Assembly (NCBI RefSeq): GCF_019457905.1
Contig: NZ_JAHZSV010000023.1
Span: forward strand, 1 to 64,000
Length of the DNA stretch: 64,000 nt
Direction of reading: 5' to 3'
Source of the DNA: Flagellimonas abyssi
Lineage (GTDB): Bacteria > Bacteroidota > Bacteroidia > Flavobacteriales > Flavobacteriaceae
A program made the translations under genes and the position numbers. Every line of letters starts with the position of its first letter. Within the stretch, counting starts at the first letter, position 1. Of the stretch, positions 38,262 to 47,509 are shown in pieces. The notes under the pieces are model-generated. The model saw only the letters and a list, made by a program, of their open reading frames with translations, ran no database searches and was not told the DNA's origin.

Positions 38262-39465
38262 CGTTTGCTTTAAATGCTTCTATTTTTTTATTGAGATTCT
38301 TCAATTCTTCTTCTGTAATATGTTGTTTTACCTTTAGTTTGGATATCGTTCCCATCAAACTTTTTACCTCTTCCAATGTTGAGTTGCTACGCATGGATAG
38401 GTTTCTCAAAAATGTTTCGTCGTCCAAATCTTGCGTTGTGATATGCAATTTGGATCTGAGATATTCCAAAAAGTAGTCAATTTTATGCTTGGTAATGAGA
38501 TGCAGTTCCCCTTTTTCAAAGTACATGTCCGCTATGGTGCGGGTAAATGCCAAGGTCTGATTTTTTACAGGAGGCACAACCGGGATGGCGCGTTGTTTTC
38601 GCTTTCCTTCAAAAACAATGTAAACAATTGCTCCGATGAGAATAAGGTAGTAGGCCCACTTAAATTCTTCGGTATTCAGGAACAAGTACATGGGTGAAGT
38701 ATAAAATGATTTGCCGGATTTATGGAAATTATCCATGTAAATGGTTCGGTTACGGTCCAAATAGGACAACAGTCCCAACGTGTATTCATTATTATCCTCC
38801 TTCAACATAAAGTAGTTGGTGAAAGCTTTTGGGAAGCTGGCCAATATAATTTCCCCATCGCCAAAGGGTTGCTTTATGATATTCGCATGTTTTGTCAAGG
38901 TTCCCGTGCTATCCGCACTGGTATAAACTTGACCGAGAACGGTTGTCCGAAGGGTGTCCAACCGGTCGAAGCTCGGCATATAATAGTCCTTGGTGAATTT
39001 CACTTTTTTATTTTTAAATGCTGGATTGACCAATTCAAAATAAAAAATGGGCTCCAATTGGCCGTCATTGTAAACAAAGCGCTGTCCTAAATTTAGGGTG
39101 TCCAATAATTTTGTTTCAAAAGAACTTGATGCTACAAATAGTTGGTTCCCTTGATTTACCCATTCCAAGATTGTATTGAGTTCTGCTTCTTCAAAAGAAA
39201 CGTTTTCGTTTGCAAAAAAATAGGTGCCCTCGATAGAATCCGTTCGGCTGAGGAATTCAAAAGGTGGTTTCTGGATTTGCTGGACTGCATCTGGAAAATG
39301 TTTTTCCATTACATCGTTCAGTACATAAGTCCCATAAGGTATTTTATGGTGGGATACATAAGACGGAAACCAGTTGATTTTTTTTGGCTTGTTGTATTCC
39401 AAGGCAAACATAGCCAACAAGGTCAAAATACCTATTGATATGTATATCCATCCTTTTTTAGACAT
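38248..39465 (-). CDS. DUF4350 domain membrane protein
   Basis: A 405-residue protein with an N-terminal membrane segment (WIYISIGILTLLAMFALEY), an external domain of about 220 residues of DUF4350/GATase-like type (GTYFFANENVSFEEAELNTI, NQGNQLFVASSSFET), a second membrane segment near residue 270 (YYLILIGAIVYIVFEG), and a charged cytoplasmic tail. The tail is helical and could contact the MoxR ATPase. The gene overlaps the DUF4129 gene by 8 nt. Confidence 0.8.
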   Translation of the reverse strand: MSKKGWIYISIGILTLLAMFALEYNKPKKINWFPSYVSHHKIPYGTYVLNDVMEKHFPDAVQQIQKPPFEFLSRTDSIEGTYFFANENVSFEEAELNTILEWVNQGNQLFVASSSFETKLLDTLNLGQRFVYNDGQLEPIFYFELVNPAFKNKKVKFTKDYYMPSFDRLDTLRTTVLGQVYTSADSTGTLTKHANIIKQPFGDGEIILASFPKAFTNYFMLKEDNNEYTLGLLSYLDRNRTIYMDNFHKSGKSFYTSPMYLFLNTEEFKWAYYLILIGAIVYIVFEGKRKQRAIPVVPPVKNQTLAFTRTIADMYFEKGELHLITKHKIDYFLEYLRSKLHITTQDLDDETFLRNLSMRSNSTLEEVKSLMGTISKLKVKQHITEEELKNLNKKIEAFKANVDGK

Positions 39466-40189
39466 CTGCTATCGATTTTTTTAAGGATGCAAATACAAGT
39501 TCGGCCTTTTGGTAGCGCTCTTGATTCAGCTCAAATTCTCCGTACCAAACATAATCGTAGAGTAGGGTGGCTTTTCCGAAATCATTTTTAAAGGAACTAT
39601 CGGATAGTTCGGCCATGTAGTCATCGTTCGTCTTCTGTTGTTGCCAATCTATCAATTCCCGTTCAGATAGCAATTGAAGGATGTAAAGGTAGTAATATCG
39701 AATCGCCAGTCTATAGTTTTCATCGGTCAGTGCCTTTTTTATCAGTTCCTGAATGTCCTCGTTTTTGATGATATGTTCATCTTCGGATAAGGTAACCACA
39801 TTGGGGTTTTTCTTTTGATTTCCCATCCCCAAAATATTGGACTTCACAAAAAACCGTATCACCAGATAAAGGAATAGGGCAAACAGCAGGTAGGGCAATA
39901 TTTTTAAAAAAGCTGCCAAATAGCCTTCTGCGTTTCCGACTCCAAAGATCCATTCAAAAAATCGACGTAGAATGTTGTAGAACCAGTTGACGATATCGGT
40001 CCACCAACCGTTTTCGGTTTTTACTTCTTCGTAGTTGAAGTCGCTATCGTTTCTGTAAGAGTCCAGTTCTTCCGAACTCAGTTCAATAGGTTGCAGTTCA
40101 GACTCATCATACTTGACCACGGAATCGTTCTGGGCAAAAAGGATTGTCCACGATAGCAGTAGGTATAGTGAAATCAGTTTTTTTAGCAT
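39458..40189 (-). CDS. DUF4129 domain protein
   Basis: A 243-residue protein with a signal-like N-terminus (MLKKLISLYLLLSWTILFAQ), a linker, one membrane segment near residues 92-115 (LLFALFLYLVIRFFV) and a cytoplasmic DUF4129 domain (LAIRYYYLYILQLLSERELIDW, YDYVWYGEF). DUF4129 is usually found with transglutaminase or MoxR/DUF58 genes. It directly abuts the next gene with no intergenic base. Confidence 0.82.
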   Translation of the reverse strand: MLKKLISLYLLLSWTILFAQNDSVVKYDESELQPIELSSEELDSYRNDSDFNYEEVKTENGWWTDIVNWFYNILRRFFEWIFGVGNAEGYLAAFLKILPYLLFALFLYLVIRFFVKSNILGMGNQKKNPNVVTLSEDEHIIKNEDIQELIKKALTDENYRLAIRYYYLYILQLLSERELIDWQQQKTNDDYMAELSDSSFKNDFGKATLLYDYVWYGEFELNQERYQKAELVFASLKKSIADV

Positions 40190-41080
40190 CTATTCCTCCA
40201 TGGATTTTCCGAGACTTTCAATACGCTCAAAAGTTCCGGTGAAATTTTTCTTCTCATTCAGATTGAAGAAAATCAACGAGGTGGCCACCAAAAAGATAAT
40301 GTTCATTAGAAATTGCACCAGTGTGCTCAATATATTTAGAAGCAAATAGATGGGGTCATTGAATACGTTGAAGTTCTCGGCGTCCATTTCACCCGAAAAC
40401 ACTCCCATTTTTATCCAACTGTAAATAATGGTAGGTAAGCTAAAGGCATAAGATGCGATGGCTACAATTATATAGATAACAAATAAAGTGGCGAAGGTAA
40501 TCCACCAATTTTCTTTGATCAAGGTGAAACTGTATTGGTAAGATTCCATAGTATCCTTTTTAAGAAAAACCAGAATGGCAAAGGAAACCGATAAGGGAAC
40601 TGCCAAATAAATGCCAGGTATTAAACAGAACATTGCCCCGATAAATACAGACAACCCCACAATAATGCCCAGACCTATCAAGGACCAAAAGGAGCCGTAA
40701 ACACCACTTCGTATTTCATCATAATTTGTAGAACCCCTGTTGTCAATGTATGATTTTATATAATGTAACACAGTGCCCTGTGCCAACACGTATGCGGCTA
40801 TCGAGCTCAAGAGCAGAGCAACCACGGCCAAAACCATAATCAATGGGGAATATGTTGAAATAGTTGTGTTTCCAATGGCCGTAAGGTTAAAAATATCGCC
40901 AATGGTGTACATATAGAACCCCATGGAAATCAGCATTACCAAGATATATGGGCCAACAATTTTTAGAATGGTTCCCAAAAAGGGTTTGAATTCGTTTCGG
41001 ATAAATACAAAAGAATCGGAGAGGATTTCTCCCAGTTCACGCTGTTTTTTAAACTCGATATAGTTATTCGGTGTCTGCAT
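40190..41080 (-). CDS. Polytopic membrane protein of the MoxR/SpoIIM operon
   Basis: A 296-residue protein with about six membrane segments. I start at ATG 41080 (MQTPNNYIEFKKQRELGEILSDSF) because a longer reading lies deep in the upstream gene and adds no conserved sequence. The family is not certain; the RELGEILSDSFVFIR start and the long hydrophobic helices resemble the GDPD-membrane-domain and DUF975/DUF4013 groups. Its start overlaps the SpoIIM-like gene by 17 nt. Confidence 0.75.
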   Translation of the reverse strand: MQTPNNYIEFKKQRELGEILSDSFVFIRNEFKPFLGTILKIVGPYILVMLISMGFYMYTIGDIFNLTAIGNTTISTYSPLIMVLAVVALLLSSIAAYVLAQGTVLHYIKSYIDNRGSTNYDEIRSGVYGSFWSLIGLGIIVGLSVFIGAMFCLIPGIYLAVPLSVSFAILVFLKKDTMESYQYSFTLIKENWWITFATLFVIYIIVAIASYAFSLPTIIYSWIKMGVFSGEMDAENFNVFNDPIYLLLNILSTLVQFLMNIIFLVATSLIFFNLNEKKNFTGTFERIESLGKSMEE

Positions 41081-42035
41081 GTGTGGTTTTTCTATGGATT
41101 TGGTATGGATAAATGATATAATAAAAAACAATTAAGAACAACGAGGCCAGAATGATAAAAATGGCCAACCAGTCGGGCATTTCAGTATGTCTTGTAACAA
41201 AACCTTCCAAAAAACCGGCAATAATAAAAAAGGGAACCGTGCTCACCATTATTTTCAGCCCGTTTTTTACACTCTGTTTAAAAGATTCCAAACGGGTGTA
41301 TGTGCCAGGGAATAGAATACCATTGGCCAATACCAGCCCCGCACAGCCCGCAATTATGATTACGGAAATCTCTATAGTGCCATGGATCCAGATGGTCCTT
41401 GCGGATTCCCATAACAACCCTTTTTCATAAAAAAAGTACTGGAAGCTTCCCAACATAATACCGTTCTGCAACATGATATAAAGTGTTCCCACACCCAAAA
41501 AAATACCAAAAGCAAAGGCATAAATGGCCACTTTGATATTGTTTATGGTTATGCCCAGAAACATATTGAAGGCACCTTGCTCTTTATATACGGCCATAGG
41601 GTCTCCCTTTTCGATGTTTTCCAAGGTCATGTTAACATAACCGTTGCCCAAAATGGAACGGACAAAGTCACCTTCGTTGGCCGAGGAAAAGGCTCCCACG
41701 ACAACAAAAAAGGAGAACACTAGAAAGGAAATCAGTAATTCGCGGTGATGACCTTTGAACATCAATGGGAACTCCGTTTTCCAAAAATGAACAATACGAC
41801 TTCGCGATTCCCGTTTGGTCTTATATATTTTTTGATGCGCTTGGGAGGCAAGTGTGTTCAGGTAAACATGAGTATTGCTGCCCGGATAAAAGGTCTTTGC
41901 GTAACTTAGGTGATCGGTAATCTCAATATAAAGATCCGAAAGCTCATCTGGATGAAGTTGGCCCTTATTGGTCAGGGCATTTTCAAAAGCGGCCCATTTA
42001 TCCTTATTTTGCCTTACAAAAGCGGCCTCGCGCAT
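41064..42035 (-). CDS. Stage II sporulation protein M (SpoIIM) family membrane protein
   Basis: A 323-residue protein with a cytoplasmic helical N-terminus (residues 1-90, REAAFVRQNKDKWAAFENAL) and about six membrane segments. It matches the SpoIIM/DUF95 family (NGIMLGSFQYFFYEKG, IWIHGTIEISVIIIAGCAGL). In non-sporulating bacteria such genes accompany MoxR, DUF58 and RDD genes. It is the first gene of the leftward operon and starts only 33 nt from the divergent RDD gene. Confidence 0.88.
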   Translation of the reverse strand: MREAAFVRQNKDKWAAFENALTNKGQLHPDELSDLYIEITDHLSYAKTFYPGSNTHVYLNTLASQAHQKIYKTKRESRSRIVHFWKTEFPLMFKGHHRELLISFLVFSFFVVVGAFSSANEGDFVRSILGNGYVNMTLENIEKGDPMAVYKEQGAFNMFLGITINNIKVAIYAFAFGIFLGVGTLYIMLQNGIMLGSFQYFFYEKGLLWESARTIWIHGTIEISVIIIAGCAGLVLANGILFPGTYTRLESFKQSVKNGLKIMVSTVPFFIIAGFLEGFVTRHTEMPDWLAIFIILASLFLIVFYYIIYPYQIHRKTTHADTE

Positions 42036-42068
42036 TCAATTAATGGTTTGTAGTAAAGAAACTAAAAT

Positions 42069-42785
42069 ATGGAACAATTTCAAATAGAAACGGCCCAAAA
42101 TATAACCATAAACCAAAATACGTCCCATCTTGGTGAGCGCATGCTGGCTTACATTATTGATACCTTTATCATTGTGGTCTACACGATTTTGATGTTTGTT
42201 TTTTTGGCGTCCCTTGATATTGATATGGGGGATCAATGGGCGTTCTATTTGATTCTTTCCCTACCGGCATTTTTATATTATCTGCTTTTTGAGACCCTGA
42301 TGGATGGAAAAACCATAGGTAAGGGGGCTATGAACCTTCGTGTGGTGAAATTGGACGGTTCCAAACCCAATTTTGGCAATTATTTTGTTCGGTGGGCGCT
42401 TAGGATCATTGATGTGGGAATTACTTCGGGAGGAGCTGCCGTCCTAACTATTTTAATTCGCGGCAAAGGACAACGTATCGGTGATATTGCAGCAGGTACT
42501 ACGGTCATTAGTGAAAAAAAACGGGTATCCCTAAAGGATACCTTGCTTAGGGAATTGCCAGAAGATTACAAACCGACCTTTCCACAGGTTACCGTTTTTA
42601 AGGACCAGGAAATGCGAACCATTAAGGAGTTGTACGACAAGGCAAGGCTTAATGGAAACCATAACGTTATTGTTTCATTGGATAAGCGTATCAAGGAAGT
42701 ATTGGGCGTGCAGACCGCATTAAAGCCTATAGAGTTTGTGGATGTGATCATCAACGATTACAACTATTACACCCAAAAAATGTAG
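42069..42785 (+). CDS. RDD family membrane protein
   Basis: A 238-residue protein with three membrane segments. The family signature is present: the R...D...D pattern in ERMLAYIIDTFIIVV, and MDGKTIGKGAMNLRVVKLDGSKP. The C-terminal 90 residues are charged and cytoplasmic. RDD proteins are tied to ion or compatible-solute transport in some bacteria. Its divergent placement beside SpoIIM is frequent in Bacteroidota, and it is followed 2 nt later by a TRIC-type channel gene. Confidence 0.88.
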   Translation: MEQFQIETAQNITINQNTSHLGERMLAYIIDTFIIVVYTILMFVFLASLDIDMGDQWAFYLILSLPAFLYYLLFETLMDGKTIGKGAMNLRVVKLDGSKPNFGNYFVRWALRIIDVGITSGGAAVLTILIRGKGQRIGDIAAGTTVISEKKRVSLKDTLLRELPEDYKPTFPQVTVFKDQEMRTIKELYDKARLNGNHNVIVSLDKRIKEVLGVQTALKPIEFVDVIINDYNYYTQKM

Positions 42786-42787
42786 GT

Positions 42788-43402
42788 ATGCTTTACCAGA
42801 CCATAGATATTTTAGGTACTATTGCCTTTGCCATTTCAGGGGTTTTGGTTGCCATGGAAAAACGATTGGATTTGTTCGGTGTGCTCATTATTGCCTTTGT
42901 TACCGCTATTGGTGGCGGCACCCTACGAGATTTATTGATAGGAAACACACCAGTAGGTTGGATGCATGACCTTACTTATGTAATCACCATTTTTATTTCG
43001 GTGGTTTTTGCCATCTTATTTGTGAACAAGCTCAAATATCTTAGAAAATCATTGTTCCTGTTCGATACCATTGGTATAGGACTTTATACCATGGTGGGTG
43101 TTGAAAAGGGACTTGAAGCCCAGCTTTTGCCTATTATATGCATATTCCTAGGGACTATGACGGCCTGTTTTGGAGGTGTCATCCGAGATATTCTCTGTAA
43201 TGAGATTCCTGTAATTTTCCATAAGGAAATCTATGCCACCGCATGTATATTGGGTGCCTTGAGCTACTTTTTGATCATACAGTTTCCGGTTAAGGATGAG
43301 TATGCCTATATCGCGGCTATTTTGGTCGTAATCTTGTTGAGATTGTTGGCCGTTCGATTTAAGATAAGTCTGCCCAGTATTTACGGAAAGCAATCACCTT
43401 GA
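42788..43402 (+). CDS. TRIC-type cation channel family protein (YicG/UPF0126)
   Basis: A 204-residue protein made of two repeats of three helices with a seventh helix, as in prokaryotic trimeric intracellular cation channels. The glycine-rich duplicated motif is clear: AIGGGTLRDLLIG near residue 40 and FGGVIRDILCNEIPVI near residue 126. Bacterial homologues conduct potassium. It starts 2 nt after the RDD gene and is probably co-transcribed with it. Confidence 0.88.
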   Translation: MLYQTIDILGTIAFAISGVLVAMEKRLDLFGVLIIAFVTAIGGGTLRDLLIGNTPVGWMHDLTYVITIFISVVFAILFVNKLKYLRKSLFLFDTIGIGLYTMVGVEKGLEAQLLPIICIFLGTMTACFGGVIRDILCNEIPVIFHKEIYATACILGALSYFLIIQFPVKDEYAYIAAILVVILLRLLAVRFKISLPSIYGKQSP

Positions 43403-43430
43403 TTGATATTCCTTACTGTTTTTCAATACT

Positions 43431-43539
43431 GATTAATCGTTGTTTATCACGATTAACCTATCGTTAATCAATATTACTTCTTCGTTAACCAAAACACCCC
43501 TGTCATACGGCTACATTGCTCGTTAATCATAAAGTTAAC
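43431..43539 (+). promoter_or_regulatory. Array of GTTAAYC-type operator motifs
   Basis: Six related sites occur in 109 nt: GATTAATCG (43431-43439), CGATTAACC (43450-43458), TCGTTAATC (43461-43469), TCGTTAACC (43482-43490), TCGTTAATC (43520-43528) and GTTAAC (43534-43539). Sites two and three form a perfect inverted repeat, GATTAAC-N5-GTTAATC (43451-43469). This looks like clustered transcription-factor binding ahead of the barrel/TonB-receptor pair. The binding protein is unknown. Confidence 0.55.
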
Positions 43540-43595
43540 TTTTAAGGGAGTTGGTTATTATCATCAATCTCCCCAAACCAATCATTCAATCAGGT

Positions 43596-44741
43596 ATGAG
43601 AACATCACGATCATTAATTTTTACATTTTTGGGATTGATTTCCTTTTTCGGAATCGATCGGGCAAATGCACAAGGGTGCGTGGCCATTAGACATTTTTCC
43701 TCTTGTGTAGGGAACACTTTGGAAAACAATCTCTTAGGCCCGGGAGATATTCAAATAGGTAGTAATTACAGATACTTTAAATCCTTCCGCCATTTTAGGG
43801 GCACCCACGAAGAGCCCGACCGTGTTTCCAATGAAACAGAGGTAATCAATCATTCACATTCATGGGATTTCTTTTTGACCTACGGAATTTCGGACAGGTG
43901 GTATGCCAGCATCACTATCCCTACCGTCATCAATACACGTTCGTCACTTTACGAGCATGGGCGTGATGAGCGGAACACGACTTTTTCCCGCGGTCTGGCA
44001 GATATAAGGGCCGGAGTGGGCTATTGGCTCTTCGACCTTGAAAAACACCAGAACGGAAATTTGGCATTGGGATTAGGGGTAAAACTTCCAACGGGTAGTT
44101 ATAATGCTTCTGATATATTTTACAATGTGGGTCCTGAGGGCGGTCCAGAGGTCAGACCAGTAGATCAGAGTATTCAACCAGGAGACGGTGGTTTCGGAAT
44201 CACGTTGGATTTCCAGTTTTATCAAAAGATTGCTGAGCGGTTTTTTGCGTATGGAGGAGGTTTCTATTTGATCAATCCAAGGGAGGTCAATGGAACGAGG
44301 ACCTTTAGGGAAACTTTGAGTCCAATTCTTCAGAACGAGGCAATTATGGCCGTTCCCGACCAGTTTTCGGTGAGGGCAGGGGTTAGCCATAGTTTGGGCA
44401 ATACCATTTCTGCTTCTTTGGGGGCTCGGTACGAAGGAGTGCCCGTCAAAGACCTAATCGGGGGCAATGAAGGTTTTAGAAGACCTGGCAATGTACTTTC
44501 CATAGATCCCGGAATCGCTTTTATGAAAGGCAATTTTTCTTTGAACCTGAATGTGCCCTTTGCAGTAAGAAGGGAGCGTCCCCAGAGTGTTACAGATTTG
44601 CAGACCGAACAAGCGACGGGAGAACCTAGAATGGGGGATGCCGCTTTTGCCGATTACTTGATCAATGTGGGAGTGTCCTACCGGTTTACAAACAACAAGG
44701 TCAAGGTGAATCCGGAACTTATGAACGAATTCAATAATTAA
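43596..44741 (+). CDS. Outer-membrane beta-barrel transporter-like protein with N-terminal Cys pair
   Basis: A 381-residue outer-membrane protein. I start at ATG 43596 because MRTSRSLIFTFLGLISFF...ANAQ is a good signal peptide; upstream in-frame codons are not conserved-looking. The mature N-terminus begins GCVAIRHFSSCVG with two Cys nine residues apart. The rest is a barrel of the porin/alpha-amylase or phenol-degradation MetA-like type (FGITLDFQFYQKI, SISLNL-type strands, ending VGVSYRFTNN). It lies 13 nt before a FecA-like receptor, so both probably handle one ligand, perhaps a metal chelate. Confidence 0.7.
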   Translation: MRTSRSLIFTFLGLISFFGIDRANAQGCVAIRHFSSCVGNTLENNLLGPGDIQIGSNYRYFKSFRHFRGTHEEPDRVSNETEVINHSHSWDFFLTYGISDRWYASITIPTVINTRSSLYEHGRDERNTTFSRGLADIRAGVGYWLFDLEKHQNGNLALGLGVKLPTGSYNASDIFYNVGPEGGPEVRPVDQSIQPGDGGFGITLDFQFYQKIAERFFAYGGGFYLINPREVNGTRTFRETLSPILQNEAIMAVPDQFSVRAGVSHSLGNTISASLGARYEGVPVKDLIGGNEGFRRPGNVLSIDPGIAFMKGNFSLNLNVPFAVRRERPQSVTDLQTEQATGEPRMGDAAFADYLINVGVSYRFTNNKVKVNPELMNEFNN

Positions 44742-44754
44742 GCTGTCAACATAA

Positions 44755-47406
44755 ATGAACTTTAAGATTGCCCAACGAATTCAAAAGCTATCATTAATAT
44801 GTGTTTTACTTCTTGGACTTCACGCAAAGAGTCAGGAAAATATCAAAGGAAAAGTGGTCGATGCCTCATATGGACAGCCCTTGGTTGGGGCACAAATAGT
44901 GCTCAACCCAAGTCAAAAGGGAACCTTGACCGATGAGTTTGGATACTTCCAAATAGATGCGGGTAGTGATGATAATTCTCTTATTGTAAGGTATTTGGGG
45001 TATGAAGAACAGGAGGTTTCCATATCAAATACCAATGACTTGGGTACTCTGGCATTAAAAAGGTCCAACACCACATTGAGCGAAGTAATTGTAAGTGCAT
45101 CGCCCAAAAATTTTAAAAGTGAATTTAAAGGGAGCAATTTTAGGATCAATCCTGTTTCATTAAAAAATAGTAATCCGTTGAGTACCGAAGAGGTATTGCG
45201 CACCATTCCAGGGGTCAATATTGTTGGGGATATGGGATTGTCCAACCGACCGAACATCAGTATTCGGGGTTCGTGGGGCAGGCGCTCCAAAAAGGTGCTA
45301 TTGATGGAAGACGGGACACCAGCTGCGCCAGCACCGTACATAGCTCCAGGCGCTTACTATAATCCGGTGAGCGATCGTATCACCTCTGTCGAAGTATATA
45401 AAGGAGCGGATTTGCTACGATACGGCCCCAACAATATGTACGGCGCTGTCAACTATATTACCGCGCTACCACCTCAAAAACCCACTTTGCGGCTTAAGTT
45501 GACAGGAGGTCAGCGCAATTATACCTCCGGCCTGTTTTCATACGGAGGAACTTGGAACGATATCGGTGGTTTGGTAGAAGGTGTTTACAAAAAGTTTAAT
45601 GGATTTACCGATAATTCCTCGGTTGAGATCTTGAACCTGAACGCAAAGATATTCGCCAAACTCTCCGATAATCAATCACTTTATTTTAAGGTGAGCGGGC
45701 AGTTCGAGGACAATCAGGCCTCTTTAAGCTCGCAGACACCGTTCACATTTGAAGCTGACCCAACCCAAAATCCCTTGGATGCAGACCAATTTACCATGAG
45801 GCGCTATGGTGTCGATATTATCCACAAATGGCTGCCCAATGATGATTTGAGCTTCACTACAAAAGTATATGCTTCAGATTTTGAACGGGATTGGTGGCGT
45901 CAGGTAACTGCTAAGGTCAAGGCATCGGAAGTACAGGATTATGTGGGCGATGAAATTTTTAATGATAGATATGGTTATTTGGTTGGAAGAACATTTGATG
46001 ACGAAGACTATGTGATTGTTGGGCGTGTGGAGAATGGACTGGAGAGCACTACGGACAGTCGGTGGATCTATCGTGTTTCCGGAATCAAGGAGACGGTCAA
46101 CGCGACATGGGAAGCCTTTGGGGCTCCAAGTGCTTTCGAAGGCAGTATCAATCTGCACCGTGAAACATTTAAAGACGTTTTCTTGGAAGCCAACAACTCC
46201 AGATGGGCCAGATATGGAACCGCTACCAAAGATTTGTGGTACAGGTTGTGGTCTGCCAATGGTTATGTTCGCAATGAGTTCAATTTTGGAAAAGTTGGGG
46301 TAACGCCCATTCTTCGTTTTGAACATGTGGATATGTTTCGGCAAGACCTCTTGGCTTTGGCCCAAAATTCTGATTTGGAAAGTACCGTAGAAGGTAGGGA
46401 ACCCAATGTATACAATCAGTTTTTGCCTGGACTTACGGTGGATTATGGTTATGGAAAGGGTGAATTTTACGGTAGTTTGTACCAAGGTATGATCGCTCCA
46501 TCCAAAGTTTTCGGGTTTTTAGTGGAACAAAATGGTGTTGTTACCAACCCTTTGGCGGGACAGAGCATCAATATTGATCCCGAGTTAAGTTGGAACAAGG
46601 AAATTGGTTGGCGAGGTGGCTTGTTGGATAATTTTATCCAAGGGCAATTGACCTATTTTCACAATGCGAGCAGAAATTTTTATGCCGGCGGTCGTAACGA
46701 AGTGTTCACCGAGTTGGGCGAAATCAATGTCCAAGGAGTAGAAATGGCCATCAATTTAGAGCTTTTGAATACAAATGGCCATCAATTGCACTTTTTGGGC
46801 AATGTTACCTACATGAAATCCAAAGTTAAATCGGGCAAGTTGGAGGATAGGGACCTTTTTTCTCAGGTTATACATGGTGCCGCTACACAGAATGAGTATG
46901 TGTCCATGGTAAATTCCAATAGGAATGCCTACGAGGTATACGTGGACAATGGGGGAGGGGAAACCTTGCTGACCGACCCGACCATCGATGCTTCCCAATT
47001 TGGTAGTATTACCCGTAGCGCAGTCACCTTTGGCGATGGAGGATTGTCAGATACAGAGGCTCCTTATACACCAAATATTAATATGAGCTTGGGCCTCAAT
47101 TACGATTGGAAAGAGTTATCCAGTGGTTTTAATGTGCATCATGTGGGCAAGCAGTACACAGAATTCCACAATTTTGTAAATGAATCAGCTGACGGTGCCA
47201 TTGGTCAGCTATCTTCCTATACTACGATAGATGCATTCGTGAACTACGATTTGACCATCGGTGAAAAAATCGATGCCACCATTTTTGTGAATGGTAAGAA
47301 CATTACAAACAATATATATAGGGCTTCACGTTTGAACAGGGCCACTTCGGGATTGTTCGGAGGTGGTTTCCGACAGATTATATTCGGAATCAATATGAAG
47401 ATTTAA
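44755..47406 (+). CDS. TonB-dependent receptor, FecA-like
   Basis: An 883-residue outer-membrane receptor with a signal peptide (ending GLHAKSQ), a CarboxypepD_reg-like domain (residues about 30-105: IKGKVVDASYGQPLVGAQIVL), a plug domain (VLRTIPGVNI, then VEVYKGADLLRYGPNNMYGAVNYI) and a 22-strand barrel. The plug motifs and SIRGSWGRRSKKVLLMEDG resemble ferric-citrate receptor FecA rather than SusC. No susD, fecR or sigma gene is adjacent. Import of a ferric or other metal chelate is the best guess. Confidence 0.88.
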   Translation: MNFKIAQRIQKLSLICVLLLGLHAKSQENIKGKVVDASYGQPLVGAQIVLNPSQKGTLTDEFGYFQIDAGSDDNSLIVRYLGYEEQEVSISNTNDLGTLALKRSNTTLSEVIVSASPKNFKSEFKGSNFRINPVSLKNSNPLSTEEVLRTIPGVNIVGDMGLSNRPNISIRGSWGRRSKKVLLMEDGTPAAPAPYIAPGAYYNPVSDRITSVEVYKGADLLRYGPNNMYGAVNYITALPPQKPTLRLKLTGGQRNYTSGLFSYGGTWNDIGGLVEGVYKKFNGFTDNSSVEILNLNAKIFAKLSDNQSLYFKVSGQFEDNQASLSSQTPFTFEADPTQNPLDADQFTMRRYGVDIIHKWLPNDDLSFTTKVYASDFERDWWRQVTAKVKASEVQDYVGDEIFNDRYGYLVGRTFDDEDYVIVGRVENGLESTTDSRWIYRVSGIKETVNATWEAFGAPSAFEGSINLHRETFKDVFLEANNSRWARYGTATKDLWYRLWSANGYVRNEFNFGKVGVTPILRFEHVDMFRQDLLALAQNSDLESTVEGREPNVYNQFLPGLTVDYGYGKGEFYGSLYQGMIAPSKVFGFLVEQNGVVTNPLAGQSINIDPELSWNKEIGWRGGLLDNFIQGQLTYFHNASRNFYAGGRNEVFTELGEINVQGVEMAINLELLNTNGHQLHFLGNVTYMKSKVKSGKLEDRDLFSQVIHGAATQNEYVSMVNSNRNAYEVYVDNGGGETLLTDPTIDASQFGSITRSAVTFGDGGLSDTEAPYTPNINMSLGLNYDWKELSSGFNVHHVGKQYTEFHNFVNESADGAIGQLSSYTTIDAFVNYDLTIGEKIDATIFVNGKNITNNIYRASRLNRATSGLFGGGFRQIIFGINMKI

Positions 47407-47427
47407 ATCTGCGAATCTATTTTTTTT

Positions 47428-47462
47428 ACGGTTCGGGAAACTGATTTATCCCGAACCGTTTT
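47428..47462 (+). terminator. Terminator after the TonB-dependent receptor
   Basis: ACGGTTCGGG pairs perfectly with CCCGAACCGT around a 12-nt loop, followed by TTTTACT. Confidence 0.75.
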
Positions 47463-47509
47463 ACTAAAAATGGCTTCAAAACGTTGATGCCCTAACATCA
47501 ATTTTGTTT

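Noticed and set aside
43431..43539. GTTAAYC array as a CRISPR array
   Set aside because: Motifs are 7-9 nt, spacing is irregular and orientation mixed; there are no cas genes.
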